Assembly: GCA_030447525.1 (NCBI GenBank)
Contig: JAUJOR010000019.1
Coordinates: 43,073 to 93,163, forward strand
Origin: Chloroflexota bacterium
GTDB lineage: Bacteria; Chloroflexota; UBA11872; UBA12225
DNA: 50,091 nucleotides
Direction: 5' to 3'
Part shown: positions 23,648 to 32,783 of the stretch, one piece after another
How the letters are laid out: the number at the start of each line of letters is the position of its first letter
Numbering within the stretch: the first letter of the stretch is position 1
Notes under the pieces: model-generated
What the model saw: only the letters and a program-made list of their open reading frames with translations
What the model was told of the DNA's origin: nothing
Database searches by the model: none
Translations under genes and position numbers: made by a program

Positions 23648-25087
23648 TCAGAGGATCGGGAGGTCGGGCGGGTAGTAGCCCGGGAGCTCCTCGCGCGCGG
23701 CGTCGGGATCGAGGGTGGGTCGGGGGCTGGTGGTGGTCTGCCAGGGCCGGCCGGCGTGGGCCGAGATGACCGCCCACTCCCCCGGGGTCAGGTTGCCGTG
23801 GTGGTGGTAGAGGAAGCGGCACAGGCCGGCGCCTTCCGCCGCCGTGAGGAGGCGGTCGAGGTCGTGGGGGGTGAAGGGCTCGCCGTCATGGGGCTTGCGT
23901 CCGGCGTCGATCCAGGGGCAGATCCGCTGGGGGTCGTCCACGGCCGCCAGGGCGCGATCTGTCTCGCGGGTGACGATGCGGTCGAAGAATTCCTGGGGGA
24001 AGCCACGGTCGAAGTCGCGTAGGGAGGCGATTCCGGGGAGATCGAGCCCGAAGAGGGCGGTGACGAATTGCAGCGCGCCGCGCTCGCTGAGGCCGGGGCT
24101 CCACTCGGTCAGGGTTTGGACGTACCGGGCCACCGTGCCGTACATCCCGTCGAAGCCGCGGTGCCAGAAGTAGTGCTTGGGGAGCAAGACGTCCAGGCTT
24201 TGCTGGAGGCGGGAAAAGTCGTAGCCGCACAGGGGGGCCCAGGCCCCCGAGCGGGGACCGGCGGCGAGCCGGATGGGCCGGCGGGCGTGTTGCTGCACCA
24301 GCTCGCGGAGGCGCTGGTACGTCTCGCACAGGGAGTCCATACGGAACGCCAGCCACTCTGCCAGGGCTGGGTCGTTCCCCAGCAGCCCGAAGGTCCCCAG
24401 GAAGCCCCCTTCGCCCGCACCCCAGATCCGCAGATCGCGGTCAGAAAGGTGGTGCAGGCGGTCAAAGAGGCGGTCTTTGGCCGCCACCAGTCGGGAGTAG
24501 CGGTAGCCGAGGCGCTCGGCCCCCTCGGCCACCTCCAGGGGGAGGTCGCTAAAGATGGAGGAGCGGTGATTCTGGTGGAACGGGGCGATCTCATAGCCCC
24601 ACTCCGGGCCATCCAGCACCGCCCCGTCGGCCATGGGGTACTGCTCCATGCAGTCCACCAGCCGAGCGGCGACGACGGCGCGCGCCGCGTCGTCCACGAG
24701 GAGGGGGCCGCGGGCGCCGGGGCCAGCGCCGTAGTGGGGGCAGAAAAGCCAGACCTGCCAGCCCCGCTCCTTCGCCCCCTGCAGCGTGCCCGCCAGGCGG
24801 GCGCGCTTCTCCGCCACCGAGGCCACTGAGCCGGCCGGCGCCGCCGTGCCCCCCGGCCTCGCCGGGGGGCGCCACCACAAGGACGAGTCATCCGGCTGGG
24901 GGGGCGGGAGCCCGAAGCGGGCGTACACCTCGGGATTGGGGTCAAAGGTAAAAGACTTGTCCTCGAAGGCCATCGGCCCGATCACCAGGCCGTCTACCCC
25001 TCCGGCCTCCCAGGCGTCGAAGAGCCGGGGGTAGTCGGCCATGACCGGCTCCAGGTGACGCATGACGTCCATCCACAGGCGCAGCAC
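23648..25087 (-). CDS. Uncharacterised protein, possible TIM-barrel glycosidase
   Basis: 479-aa cytoplasmic protein without a signal peptide or recognised family. Features: an N-terminal MDVMRHLEPVMADYPRLFDA, VDGLVIGPMAF (strand-like), RGWQVWLFCPHYGAG, YPMADGAVLDGPEWGYEI, then LDVLLPKHYFWHRGFDGMYG and CRFLYHHHGNLTPGEWAVIS. Alternating strand/helix segments, with Asp/Glu at strand ends (DGPEWGYE), suggest a TIM barrel such as those of glycoside hydrolases, but this is structural guesswork. It lies 88 bp downstream of glgB on the same strand, so a carbohydrate role is plausible. GTG at 25087 or ATG at 25072 may be the start. Confidence 0.7.
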   Translation of the reverse strand: MLRLWMDVMRHLEPVMADYPRLFDAWEAGGVDGLVIGPMAFEDKSFTFDPNPEVYARFGLPPPQPDDSSLWWRPPARPGGTAAPAGSVASVAEKRARLAGTLQGAKERGWQVWLFCPHYGAGPGARGPLLVDDAARAVVAARLVDCMEQYPMADGAVLDGPEWGYEIAPFHQNHRSSIFSDLPLEVAEGAERLGYRYSRLVAAKDRLFDRLHHLSDRDLRIWGAGEGGFLGTFGLLGNDPALAEWLAFRMDSLCETYQRLRELVQQHARRPIRLAAGPRSGAWAPLCGYDFSRLQQSLDVLLPKHYFWHRGFDGMYGTVARYVQTLTEWSPGLSERGALQFVTALFGLDLPGIASLRDFDRGFPQEFFDRIVTRETDRALAAVDDPQRICPWIDAGRKPHDGEPFTPHDLDRLLTAAEGAGLCRFLYHHHGNLTPGEWAVISAHAGRPWQTTTSPRPTLDPDAAREELPGYYPPDLPIL

Positions 25088-25110
25088 CGGCGTCGTCTCC
25101 TATCCTGCCC

Positions 25111-25153
25111 TTCAGGTCTCGTCCCCTTCAGGTCTCGTCCCCTTCTTGTCCCC
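25111..25153. repeat. 16-bp tandem repeat between glgB and the downstream gene
   Basis: TTCAGGTCTCGTCCCC at 25111-25126 and 25127-25142, followed by a partial copy (25143-25153). On the transcript this gives repeated AAGGGGAC, that is, several Shine-Dalgarno-like purine runs. Confidence 0.75.
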
Positions 25154-25175
25154 TTCTCGGGCGGTGGCCATGGCT

Positions 25176-27269
25176 TCAGCTCTCCTGCGGTGACCGGGGA
25201 CGCACATACAGCACCGCGAGGGGCGGGAGGGTCAGGGAGAGGGACTGCCTGAAGCGTCCGGCCTGACGTCCCGGAGCTGCCCACAGCGGGCCGCCGTTGA
25301 CGACACCGCTCCCGCCGTACTCTCGGGAGTCGGTGTTCAGCACCTCTTGCCATTGCCCGGGGATGGGCACGCCAATGGGATAGCTCTCGCGTACGACGGG
25401 GGTGAAGTTGCAGACGGCAGCGACGATCTCTCCGGGCTCGATCCCCCGGCGCAGAAAGGCGATCACGCCCCCCTGGCGATTGTCGTTCTCGATCCAGTCG
25501 AAGCCCCGGCGCCGGGAGTCGAGCTGGTGCAGCGCCGGGTAGGCGGCGTGCAGCCGGTTGAGCTCTCGCACGCAGCGCTGCAGGCCACGGTGCAGGGGAG
25601 CCTGGCTTCCCCCGGCGCCCCCGTGCTCGAGGAGGTGCCAGTCCAGGCTGCGTCCCTCGCTCCACTCTGCCCACTGGCCGAACTCCCCGCCCATGAACAG
25701 GAGCTTTTTCCCCGGGTGGGAGTACTGGTAGGCCAGCAGGGCGCGGAGACCGGCGAAGCGTTGCCAGTCGTCGCCCGGCATCTTGGTCAGCAGGGCCTTC
25801 TTGAGATGCACTACCTCGTCGTGGGACAGGGGCAGGACGTAGCGTTCGTCGAAGGCGTACCAGATCGGCCAGGTGAGGCGGTGGTGGTGGGCGCTACGGT
25901 GCACGGGATCGGTCTCGAAGTAGTCCAGGGTGTCGTGCATCCAGCCCAGGTTCCATTTGTAGTCGAAGCCCAGGGTATGGGCGCGGCCCTCGCCCCCATC
26001 CCCCTCCTCCTGGAGGAGAGGGGGCTTGACTTCGCCTCCGGCGGGAGCAGGGACGGCGTCCAGCGGTGCCCCCGCGCCGGCGGGAGCAGGGACGGCGTCC
26101 AGCGGTGCCCCCGCGCCGGCGGGAGTTAGGGCGGCGGAGGGCGGTCCAGTGACCCAGCTGTAGGAGGTGGACTCCTCGGCCATGGTCAGGGCCCCCGGAG
26201 CGCTCCCATGCACCAGGGCGTTGAAGCGGCGCAGGAAGTCCACCGCGTCGAGGTTCTCCCGACCGCCAAAGGGGTTCGTCCCCCAGTGGCTCTCCGGGCG
26301 GGCATGGTCGAGCCAGATCATTGACGCCACGGCGTCGACGCGGAAGCCATCCACATGGTACTGCTCCAGCCAGAAGAGGGCGCTGGAAAGGAGGAAGTTC
26401 CGCACCTCGGCGCGGCCATAGTTGAAGATGTAGGTGCCCCAGGTAGGGTGCTCGCCCAGCCGGGGGTCGGCGTGCTCGTAGAGGTGGGTGCCGTCGAAGA
26501 AGCCCAGGCCGTGCCCCTCCTTGGCGAAGTGCGCCGGTACCCAGTCCAGGATTACCCCCAGGCCGCGCCGGTGGCAGTAGTCCACGAAGTACATGAAGTC
26601 ATGGGGCGTGCCATACCGCGCCGTAGGGGCGTAGTACCCCGTCACCTGATAGCCCCAGGACGCATCGGTAGGGTACTCGGTGATGGGCATCAGCTCTACG
26701 TGCGTGAAGCCGAGGTCGACGGCGTAGGGGACGAGCTGGTGGGCCAGCTCGCGGTAGCCCAGGGAACGGCCCCCTTGCTCGGGGACGCGGCGCCAGGATC
26801 CGGCGTGCACCTCGTAGATGGCCAGCGGGCGGTCGGGGCGCTGGCGCTCCCGGCGGCCGGCGAGCCAAGGGGCGTCCTCCCAGGGGAAGCCCTCCAGGGC
26901 GCAGACGACGGAGGCGGTGCCCGGGGGGGCCTCGGCCTGGAAGGCGTAGGGATCGGCCTTGTCCACCGGAGGACCTCCGCCCCACCCGGCGATACGGTAC
27001 TTGTAGAGCGCCCCCGGGCCGGCGCCGGGTACGAACAGCTCCCAGATCCCCGACGTCCCGTGGCGGAGCATCGGGTGCGTTGCCCCGTCCCAATCGTTGA
27101 AGCTCCCCACCACGCCGACCCCCTCGGCATGCGGCGCCCAGACGGCGAAGTGTGTCCCTCGGACGCCGTCCACGACCATGGGGTGGGCCCCGAGACGATC
27201 GTAGGACCGTCTGTAGGTACCCTCGGCCAGGAGGTAGACGTCGTGCTCGGTGAGGAGCGGGCGCTGCAC
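25176..27269 (-). CDS. glgB: 1,4-alpha-glucan branching enzyme, with low-complexity insertion
   Basis: Adds alpha-1,6 branches to glycogen. 697 aa: an N-terminal CBM48 domain (GTHFAVWAPHAEGVGVVGSF with NDWDG), a GH13 catalytic barrel with ILDWVPAHF, DGFRVDAVASM (nucleophile Asp), TMAEEST (acid/base Glu) and LPLSHDEVVH (transition-state Asp), and a C-terminal beta domain. Between AEESTSYSWVTGPPSA and LGFDYKWNLGWMHDTL an extra segment of about 50 residues, rich in Ala, Pro and Gly, is inserted; it contains a 39-bp tandem duplication. In typical GlgB these two blocks are only about 10 residues apart. GTG start at 27269. Upstream in the tract is a sugar-nucleotide epimerase; downstream is the uncharacterised gene. 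Confidence 0.95.
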   Translation of the reverse strand: MQRPLLTEHDVYLLAEGTYRRSYDRLGAHPMVVDGVRGTHFAVWAPHAEGVGVVGSFNDWDGATHPMLRHGTSGIWELFVPGAGPGALYKYRIAGWGGGPPVDKADPYAFQAEAPPGTASVVCALEGFPWEDAPWLAGRRERQRPDRPLAIYEVHAGSWRRVPEQGGRSLGYRELAHQLVPYAVDLGFTHVELMPITEYPTDASWGYQVTGYYAPTARYGTPHDFMYFVDYCHRRGLGVILDWVPAHFAKEGHGLGFFDGTHLYEHADPRLGEHPTWGTYIFNYGRAEVRNFLLSSALFWLEQYHVDGFRVDAVASMIWLDHARPESHWGTNPFGGRENLDAVDFLRRFNALVHGSAPGALTMAEESTSYSWVTGPPSAALTPAGAGAPLDAVPAPAGAGAPLDAVPAPAGGEVKPPLLQEEGDGGEGRAHTLGFDYKWNLGWMHDTLDYFETDPVHRSAHHHRLTWPIWYAFDERYVLPLSHDEVVHLKKALLTKMPGDDWQRFAGLRALLAYQYSHPGKKLLFMGGEFGQWAEWSEGRSLDWHLLEHGGAGGSQAPLHRGLQRCVRELNRLHAAYPALHQLDSRRRGFDWIENDNRQGGVIAFLRRGIEPGEIVAAVCNFTPVVRESYPIGVPIPGQWQEVLNTDSREYGGSGVVNGGPLWAAPGRQAGRFRQSLSLTLPPLAVLYVRPRSPQES
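26041..26118. repeat. 39-bp tandem duplication within glgB
   Basis: Two perfect 39-bp copies at 26041-26079 and 26080-26118, in frame (13 residues each, giving GAPLDAVPAPAGA twice). Part of the low-complexity insert. Confidence 0.9.
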
Positions 27270-27353
27270 GCTAAAAGCCCCTTGGGGACGTCATTCGCCG
27301 GCTGAGGCGGCGCCTTGCCCTGATCGGCGGAGCAACGTTGTTTGTGTCAGGTG

Positions 27354-28439
27354 CTAGCCATATAACCCGGTGAAGAGGTTGCGGTTGGCCTCCACCCAGG
27401 TGAGCAAGCGGTCGACGCCGTCGCCCGGGCTCACTTGAGGAGTCCAGTCGAGGTCGCGCCGGGCGCGGGTGACGTCGGCGATAAAGACCCGCTGGTCGCC
27501 CGGGCGCCAGGCATCGAAGCGCGGGGCCAGGGGGCGCTGCAGGCGCGCTTCCAGGAGCTGCACCACGTCGTTGATGGCCAGCACGTTGGCCGGTCCGCCC
27601 CCGACGTTGTAGACCCGTCCGCGCACGGCGTCGATGCGCTCGATAGCCTGGTCATAGGCGTCGAGTAAGTCGGTGATGTACAGGACGTCCCGCACTTGCT
27701 TGCCGTCGCCGTAGATGGTGATCGGCCGCCCGAGGGCGGCGGCGATGCAAAACCAGGCCACCCAGCCCTGATCCTCGACGCCGAGCTGGCGCGGGCCGTA
27801 GATGGCGGATTGGCGGAGGGTGATCGTCGGCAGGTTGTAGATGCGGGCGTAATCCAGGGTGTACTGGTCGGCGGCCCCCTTGGAGCAGCCGTAGGGAGAG
27901 TGGAAGTCCAGGGGTTGCGTCTCCGGCACGCCCCTAGGCAGGGCGGCATAGGCGTAGCGCCCCTCGCGCTCCACCACGCCGACACTCTCCATGCCCCCGT
28001 ACACCTTGTTCGTGGAGGCGTAGAGGAGGGCCCGCAGACCCGGCAGGGTGCGAGCGGCCTCCAGGACGTTGAAGGTGCCCAGGGCATTGATCTCGAAGTC
28101 GGCCCGGGGGTCGAGGACGGAGGAGGTCACGGCCACCTGGCCACCCAGGTGGAGGACGACGCTGGCGTCGGCGTGCTCGAGGAACACGGCGCTTACCGCC
28201 TCGGCCGAGCGCAGGTCGACCTTGGCCAGGGTCAGCCTCCCCCGTGACCGTACCCTTGCTCCGGCCGCCGGGTGCGTCTCTTGCTCCCGCAGCCAGGACA
28301 GGTTCTTTTCTGCCCCGCGCCGGGAAAGGTTGTCCACCACCACCACATCCTCACCTCGGGCGAGACGGCGGGCGGTGGCGTTGCAGCCGATAAACCCGGC
28401 GCCCCCGGTGATGATGACTTTCTCGTCCACCGGCTCCAT
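27354..28439 (-). CDS. NAD-dependent sugar-nucleotide epimerase, CDP-paratose 2-epimerase-like
   Basis: 361-aa extended SDR. GGAGFIGCN binds NAD; the catalytic YxxxK is in YGCSKGAADQY. The surrounding sequence (ETQPLDFHSPYGCSKGAADQ, then RQSAIYGPRQLG and VEDQGWVAWFC) is what I associate with CDP-paratose/tyvelose 2-epimerases rather than plain GalE, hence the call. That enzyme converts CDP-paratose to CDP-tyvelose for surface polysaccharide; many genomes carry homologues without the rest of that pathway, so substrate remains open. ATG at 28439. Minus strand, upstream of glgB. Confidence 0.85.
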   Translation of the reverse strand: MEPVDEKVIITGGAGFIGCNATARRLARGEDVVVVDNLSRRGAEKNLSWLREQETHPAAGARVRSRGRLTLAKVDLRSAEAVSAVFLEHADASVVLHLGGQVAVTSSVLDPRADFEINALGTFNVLEAARTLPGLRALLYASTNKVYGGMESVGVVEREGRYAYAALPRGVPETQPLDFHSPYGCSKGAADQYTLDYARIYNLPTITLRQSAIYGPRQLGVEDQGWVAWFCIAAALGRPITIYGDGKQVRDVLYITDLLDAYDQAIERIDAVRGRVYNVGGGPANVLAINDVVQLLEARLQRPLAPRFDAWRPGDQRVFIADVTRARRDLDWTPQVSPGDGVDRLLTWVEANRNLFTGLYG

Positions 28440-28519
28440 TTTAGACGCTCAAGGGTCTTAGCGTAGCTCCGGCCCTACCGCCGCCAGGGCCAGCCGCCGT
28501 CTCAGTCCGCCGGGGCGGC

Positions 28520-29536
28520 TCAGGCGCTGAGGCGATCGAGGGTGGCCACCTCCTCCGCCGTCAGGCGCCAGCCGAGCGCCCCGGCGTTCTGCTGCGCCTG
28601 ACGGGCGTTCTTGGCCCCCGGGATGGGCACGGTCTCCTTGCAGAGCAGCCAGTTCAAGGCCACCTGCGACGGGCTGGCCCCGCCGTGGGCGGCACCGATC
28701 TGAGGCAGGGCCTGCAGCAGGGGCCGGAGCTCTGTCAGGCGCTGCTTTCCGAACCGCCGGCCCCGCATCCCCGAAAGGGGCCGGTCGGGGCCATACTTCC
28801 CCGTCAATACCCCCATCCCCAAGGGGCTGTAGGCGATCAAGGTGACGCCGAGGTCACGACAGGCCTGCAGCACCCCGTCCCGCTCCGGGCGGCGGTATGC
28901 CAGGCTGTAGTGCACCTGATTCGACGCCAGGGGGATCCCGCGGCGGGCCAGGGCGTAGTGGGCGCGGCGCAGGTCGGCAGCGTTGTAGTTGGAGACGCCC
29001 ACGGCTCGCGTCAAGCCGGCCGCCACGGCGCCGGCGAGGGCGTCCACGCGGGCCTCTACCGTGAGCAGGGGCATGGGCCAGTGGATCTGGTAGAGGTCAA
29101 CGCGCTCCAGCCCCAGGCGCTTCAGGCTCCCGCGCAGGGCTTTGATCAGGTCAGCGCCCCGCAGGCGCCAGGGGAAGGGGAAAAACTTGGTGGCCACCAG
29201 GGGCGTCCCTGCAGAGACTGCAGTCCCTTCAAGGCCACCCTCCCGGGAATCGTGCGTCCCCGGCCCCGGCGGGCCAGGCGCCTCGCGGATGAACCGTCCC
29301 AGGAGACGCTCAGACTGCCCATTGCCGTACATCTCTGCCGTATCGAAGAGCGTCACCCCGGCCGCGTGGCTGGCCTGGAACGCCCCTTGCACCTCCCCTT
29401 CGTCGTAGTCCCGCCCGTAGCCCCAGACCAGGCGGTCGCCCCATGACCAGGTACCCAGCCCCAGCGGCCGGCAGCGCACGTCGGTCTGTCCCAGCCGGAT
29501 GGTCGCTTCGGCATGGGAGTCGCCGGTGGTCTCCAT
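28520..29536 (-). CDS. Aldo/keto reductase
   Basis: 338-aa NADPH-dependent aldo/keto reductase. The catalytic tetrad is complete: Asp in LFDTAEMYG, Tyr in the same block, Lys in VATKFFPFPW and His in YQIHWP. The C-terminal NADPH-binding block reads PIPGAKNARQAQQNAGALGW. It begins with PLGLGTWSWGD, typical of the family. A short Pro/Gly-rich stretch (APGPPGPGTHDSREGGLEGT) is inserted just before the Lys strand. The physiological substrate is unknown; context suggests a sugar aldehyde or ketose. It lies 80 bp upstream of the epimerase and 18 bp downstream of the GH2 gene, so cotranscription is likely. Confidence 0.93.
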   Translation of the reverse strand: METTGDSHAEATIRLGQTDVRCRPLGLGTWSWGDRLVWGYGRDYDEGEVQGAFQASHAAGVTLFDTAEMYGNGQSERLLGRFIREAPGPPGPGTHDSREGGLEGTAVSAGTPLVATKFFPFPWRLRGADLIKALRGSLKRLGLERVDLYQIHWPMPLLTVEARVDALAGAVAAGLTRAVGVSNYNAADLRRAHYALARRGIPLASNQVHYSLAYRRPERDGVLQACRDLGVTLIAYSPLGMGVLTGKYGPDRPLSGMRGRRFGKQRLTELRPLLQALPQIGAAHGGASPSQVALNWLLCKETVPIPGAKNARQAQQNAGALGWRLTAEEVATLDRLSA

Positions 29537-29554
29537 GGTGCCTCTGGTCTTCGA

Positions 29555-32500
29555 TTACAGGTCTAGAAACAGGGTAGGGTCGATAGGCCAGGCCCCCATG
29601 CGCCCGCCGTAGAGGCTGAGCCCGCCCCGCCTTGCGTCGCGCGGCACCTCGAAGCGGATCGTCACCTCCCCCGCCAGGCCCCCCGTCGGGCCACGTCCCG
29701 CGCTTCCCCGCTGCCCTTCCCCGGGGCTAGCGCCCGCCAGCAGGCGCCGCGCCGTCGCGCCGTCGGCTTCCAGGGTGGTGAGGAAGCCGTAGGAGGCGTA
29801 CTCGAACGCCTCGTGGAGGTGCAGGCTGAGCACGCCCCGGGCGTCTGCCGGGTCGTCGGGCAGGCGCACGCGGCCGAGCTGAACGCCGTTGATAGTCACC
29901 ACCAGATCGCTGGGGAGCTTGAGCGCCTCGGTCTGCGGGTAGTCAGTGCTCAAGACGCGCTGCTGGTCCTTCCAGCCGATGCGGAAGCGTGCCGTGCGGG
30001 ACGCCCCCTCGAAGCGCAGGCGCAGCCCGGTGATGGCCTCACGGTCGATCCCCTCCGGGAGGTGCAGCGTGTACTCCACCCAGCCGGCGCCGGGGGCGGC
30101 GAACTTGCCACCCCCCTTGGCGACGATGGGCGTGACCCAGCTGGTATCGGCGAAGTCGCCGGGGCGGAAGCGGATGGCGTAGCCCCGCCCCGCCCGCTCC
30201 CCCGACGACGGCGTTAGCGGCGTGCGCCGGCGCTGCAGCGCGGCGCCCCCCTCTCCCCCTCCCCCTGTCCCGCCCTGTGCTCCGGTGTGACTCCCCGCTC
30301 CCGGCCCCTGGCCCGGCCCGAAAGCCTCCTCGTCCGGCACCATTCCCGGCGCCAGGGCCAGGGATGCCGCCGGGTCAAAGACGTCCACGTTGACGTAGTT
30401 CCGCGCCCGCACCGTCCCCGTCTCGTCCTCCAGCCAGAAGGCCACGGTGACCAGACCCAGCTCGTCCGGGAGGCGCGCCTCAATGGGCTCCACCACGGTC
30501 ACGCCATAGCGGCGGGGCGCCACCGCCCGCTCCCCCTCCGCGACGGTCTGCGGCTCCCCGAAGCGGTCGACGGCGCTGACCCGCCAGCGGAGGCGGGCGC
30601 CGGCGAGGGGGCGCCGGTCCCAGTGGGAGAGGAAGGGGGTGGCGCGAAAGGTGCTCCCGGGGGGCAGGGTCTGGCAGGGGGGGCAGTCCAGGCCGACGAA
30701 GTCCGCCCCGTTCAGGTCGGCCACGCCCATGCCGGGGACGAAGTGCTCGTAGCCGAACTCCTTGGGCGTGCGATCGTAGTTGAGGAAGCCATTATGCTCC
30801 CACTCCACATCGGTGAGCTCGGTGTAGACATAGCCACAGAGCATGTCATGCCGGCGCAGCTCCCCGGTCAGGAACTTGAAGGTGTAGGACACGTCCCGGT
30901 CACCCTGGCGGGCGGAGAGGCCGGCGTACTCGCTGTTCAGCAGGGGCTGCGTCCCCTGGAGATAGGTGGCTGCCCCTTCGACGTAGTGGTAGAGGTTCCC
31001 GACGAAGTTGAAGCCGGAGCCTTCGTAGGTCTGGCGCACCACCCGCTCCACGTGGCGCCGGGCCCGGTCGTAGTCGGCGATGTAGAAGTGCCAGGTGTTC
31101 AGGTCGGTGACGACGTGGTCGTAAAGGGTGGCGGAGTTGTCCTCTACCAGGCGCGAGGCGTCGAGCGACTTGGCCAGCTCGAACATCTCGGCCACCCAGC
31201 GCCAGCTCTCGGGCGTCTGATGCTCCTCCAGGCCCCAGGTCTCGTTGAACAGGATCCAGGCGAAAATGCAGGGGTGGGAGTAGTCACGCGCCAGGGCGTC
31301 ACGAAAGGTGCGCTCCCAGTTGGCCCGGGCCTTCGGCGTATAGATGCTGGCCGAGGGGAGGTCGTACATCACCAGCATGCCCAGCCTATCGGCCCAGTAG
31401 TAGTAGCGGGGATCGTTGATCTTGATGTGGCAGCGCAGCATGTTGAGCCCCAGGTCCTTGGCCGCCTGCACGTCCGCCCGGATGGCGTCGTCGGAGGGGT
31501 AGGCGTGGAGCCCATCCGGGTGGAAGGCCTGGTCGAGCGCGCCTCGTAGATAGACCGGCTCCCCGTTCAGGAAGACGTACTCGTACGGCTTACCTTCCCA
31601 CCGCCCGCGGGCGACGGAGCGCAGGCCGAAGTAGGTGCTCACCTGGTCTTCCACCGCAGCGGGTGCAGCGTCCCGGCCCTCAGCATGGCCAGCCTCCCCC
31701 TTCCGCGTAAGCTCGGGGGAGAGGGTCACCGTGCACTCGTAGAGGTGCGGGTCCTCCGGTGACCAGGCGTGGGGCGTGGGGACGTCCACTTCCAGCCGTG
31801 CGTCCGTCCTCCCACCGGCCAGGGCGAGCGTCTCGCTCGCGTCCGGGAAGGCCCCCCCGGCCGCGCGTACGGTGACTCGGCGTTCCTGGCCGGCCAGGCC
31901 CGGCGGGGCCTCAATGGTCAGGTCGAACGTGGCGCTTCCCCTCTCGAGGTGCGGGGTGATGCGCATGCCCTGGAGGTAGACGCTGGGCCGGCCTTCAAGC
32001 CAGACCGTTTGCCAGATACCACTGGAGGGGGTGTACCAGCGAGGGGTTTGCTTCCCGGTGGGGGTATCGGCGTCGCTCGCGTCCCAGACGCGCACCGTCA
32101 GCGTCGCCGGACGTCCCGGGCGGAGGAAGCGCGAGAGGTCGATGGCGAAGGGGGTGTATCCCCCGGCGTGCTCGGCGGCGAAGCGCCCGTTGACCCATAC
32201 CCGAGCGTGCCAGTCCACCGCCCCGAAGCACAGGAAGGGGCGCAGACGCCAGGTCACCCCGGCGATGGTCGTGGAGGTGGCCGTGTCTTCCACCGAGGGG
32301 AGGCCGCCGGCGTCAGGGAGACTGCTGGGGGTGTCGCCGACCGCCCAATCCGCCGGCGTCTCGATGATGCGCTGGTACCAAGCCGCTCCCTTGTACTTGG
32401 GGTCGTTGACCCCAGACAGGCGACTCTCCCAGGGGAAAGGGACGACGATCTCGGCACCGTAGGGGTCTTCGGTGAGCACCATCCCAGAGGCGCCATCGGA

Positions 32501-32734
32501 TGACCCTGTCTCGCGTGGCCCATGGAGGTGTGGGTGCGGCAGGCGGTGCCAGCGCAGCTGCTCGCCGACGTTGTCCGGATCGAAGGTGAAGCGCCAGTGA
32601 CCGTTCAGGTTGATCCACGGCTGGCGCTGAAAATCGGGGCGCGGGTGCTCCGGGCGCGGGACTGGGACGGCGCCGGGAGCAGGGGAGACGGCCGGCGTGG
32701 TGGCGGTGAGGGGGTGCTCGGTCACGTTCGACAT
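29555..32734 (-). CDS. Glycoside hydrolase family 2 protein (beta-galactosidase/beta-glucuronidase type)
   Basis: 1059-aa cytoplasmic hydrolase. A sugar-binding jelly roll comes first (RPDFQRQPWINLNGHWRFTF, VWVNGRFAAEHAGGYTPFAI), then immunoglobulin-like domains, the GH2 TIM barrel (acid/base Glu in WILFNETWGL, nucleophile Glu in LLNSEYAGL) and a C-terminal beta-rich part. The spacing and sequence are closer to glucuronidase-like GH2 than to classical LacZ; the true substrate is unknown. A Gly/Arg-rich low-complexity segment (around GGTGGGGEGGAALQRR) interrupts the C-terminal region. ATG at 32734 has AGAGGA upstream; the frame is open to 32845, but that would overlap the preceding gene. Possible operator at 32755-32770. 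Confidence 0.92.
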   Translation of the reverse strand: MSNVTEHPLTATTPAVSPAPGAVPVPRPEHPRPDFQRQPWINLNGHWRFTFDPDNVGEQLRWHRLPHPHLHGPRETGSSDGASGMVLTEDPYGAEIVVPFPWESRLSGVNDPKYKGAAWYQRIIETPADWAVGDTPSSLPDAGGLPSVEDTATSTTIAGVTWRLRPFLCFGAVDWHARVWVNGRFAAEHAGGYTPFAIDLSRFLRPGRPATLTVRVWDASDADTPTGKQTPRWYTPSSGIWQTVWLEGRPSVYLQGMRITPHLERGSATFDLTIEAPPGLAGQERRVTVRAAGGAFPDASETLALAGGRTDARLEVDVPTPHAWSPEDPHLYECTVTLSPELTRKGEAGHAEGRDAAPAAVEDQVSTYFGLRSVARGRWEGKPYEYVFLNGEPVYLRGALDQAFHPDGLHAYPSDDAIRADVQAAKDLGLNMLRCHIKINDPRYYYWADRLGMLVMYDLPSASIYTPKARANWERTFRDALARDYSHPCIFAWILFNETWGLEEHQTPESWRWVAEMFELAKSLDASRLVEDNSATLYDHVVTDLNTWHFYIADYDRARRHVERVVRQTYEGSGFNFVGNLYHYVEGAATYLQGTQPLLNSEYAGLSARQGDRDVSYTFKFLTGELRRHDMLCGYVYTELTDVEWEHNGFLNYDRTPKEFGYEHFVPGMGVADLNGADFVGLDCPPCQTLPPGSTFRATPFLSHWDRRPLAGARLRWRVSAVDRFGEPQTVAEGERAVAPRRYGVTVVEPIEARLPDELGLVTVAFWLEDETGTVRARNYVNVDVFDPAASLALAPGMVPDEEAFGPGQGPGAGSHTGAQGGTGGGGEGGAALQRRRTPLTPSSGERAGRGYAIRFRPGDFADTSWVTPIVAKGGGKFAAPGAGWVEYTLHLPEGIDREAITGLRLRFEGASRTARFRIGWKDQQRVLSTDYPQTEALKLPSDLVVTINGVQLGRVRLPDDPADARGVLSLHLHEAFEYASYGFLTTLEADGATARRLLAGASPGEGQRGSAGRGPTGGLAGEVTIRFEVPRDARRGGLSLYGGRMGAWPIDPTLFLDL

Positions 32735-32754
32735 GCGGTGTGCATTCCTCTGGA

Positions 32755-32770
32755 TCGATTGATCAATTGA
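32755..32770. promoter_or_regulatory. Palindromic operator candidate before the GH2 gene
   Basis: ATTGATCAAT (32758-32767) is a perfect 10-bp palindrome, extending to a 16-bp near-palindrome with one mismatched pair. It is an AT-rich island in GC-rich DNA, in the 49-bp gap just upstream of the GH2 start, where a LacI-type repressor could bind. No regulator gene is in the window. Confidence 0.45.
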
Positions 32771-32783
32771 AAGAAGTGTACGT

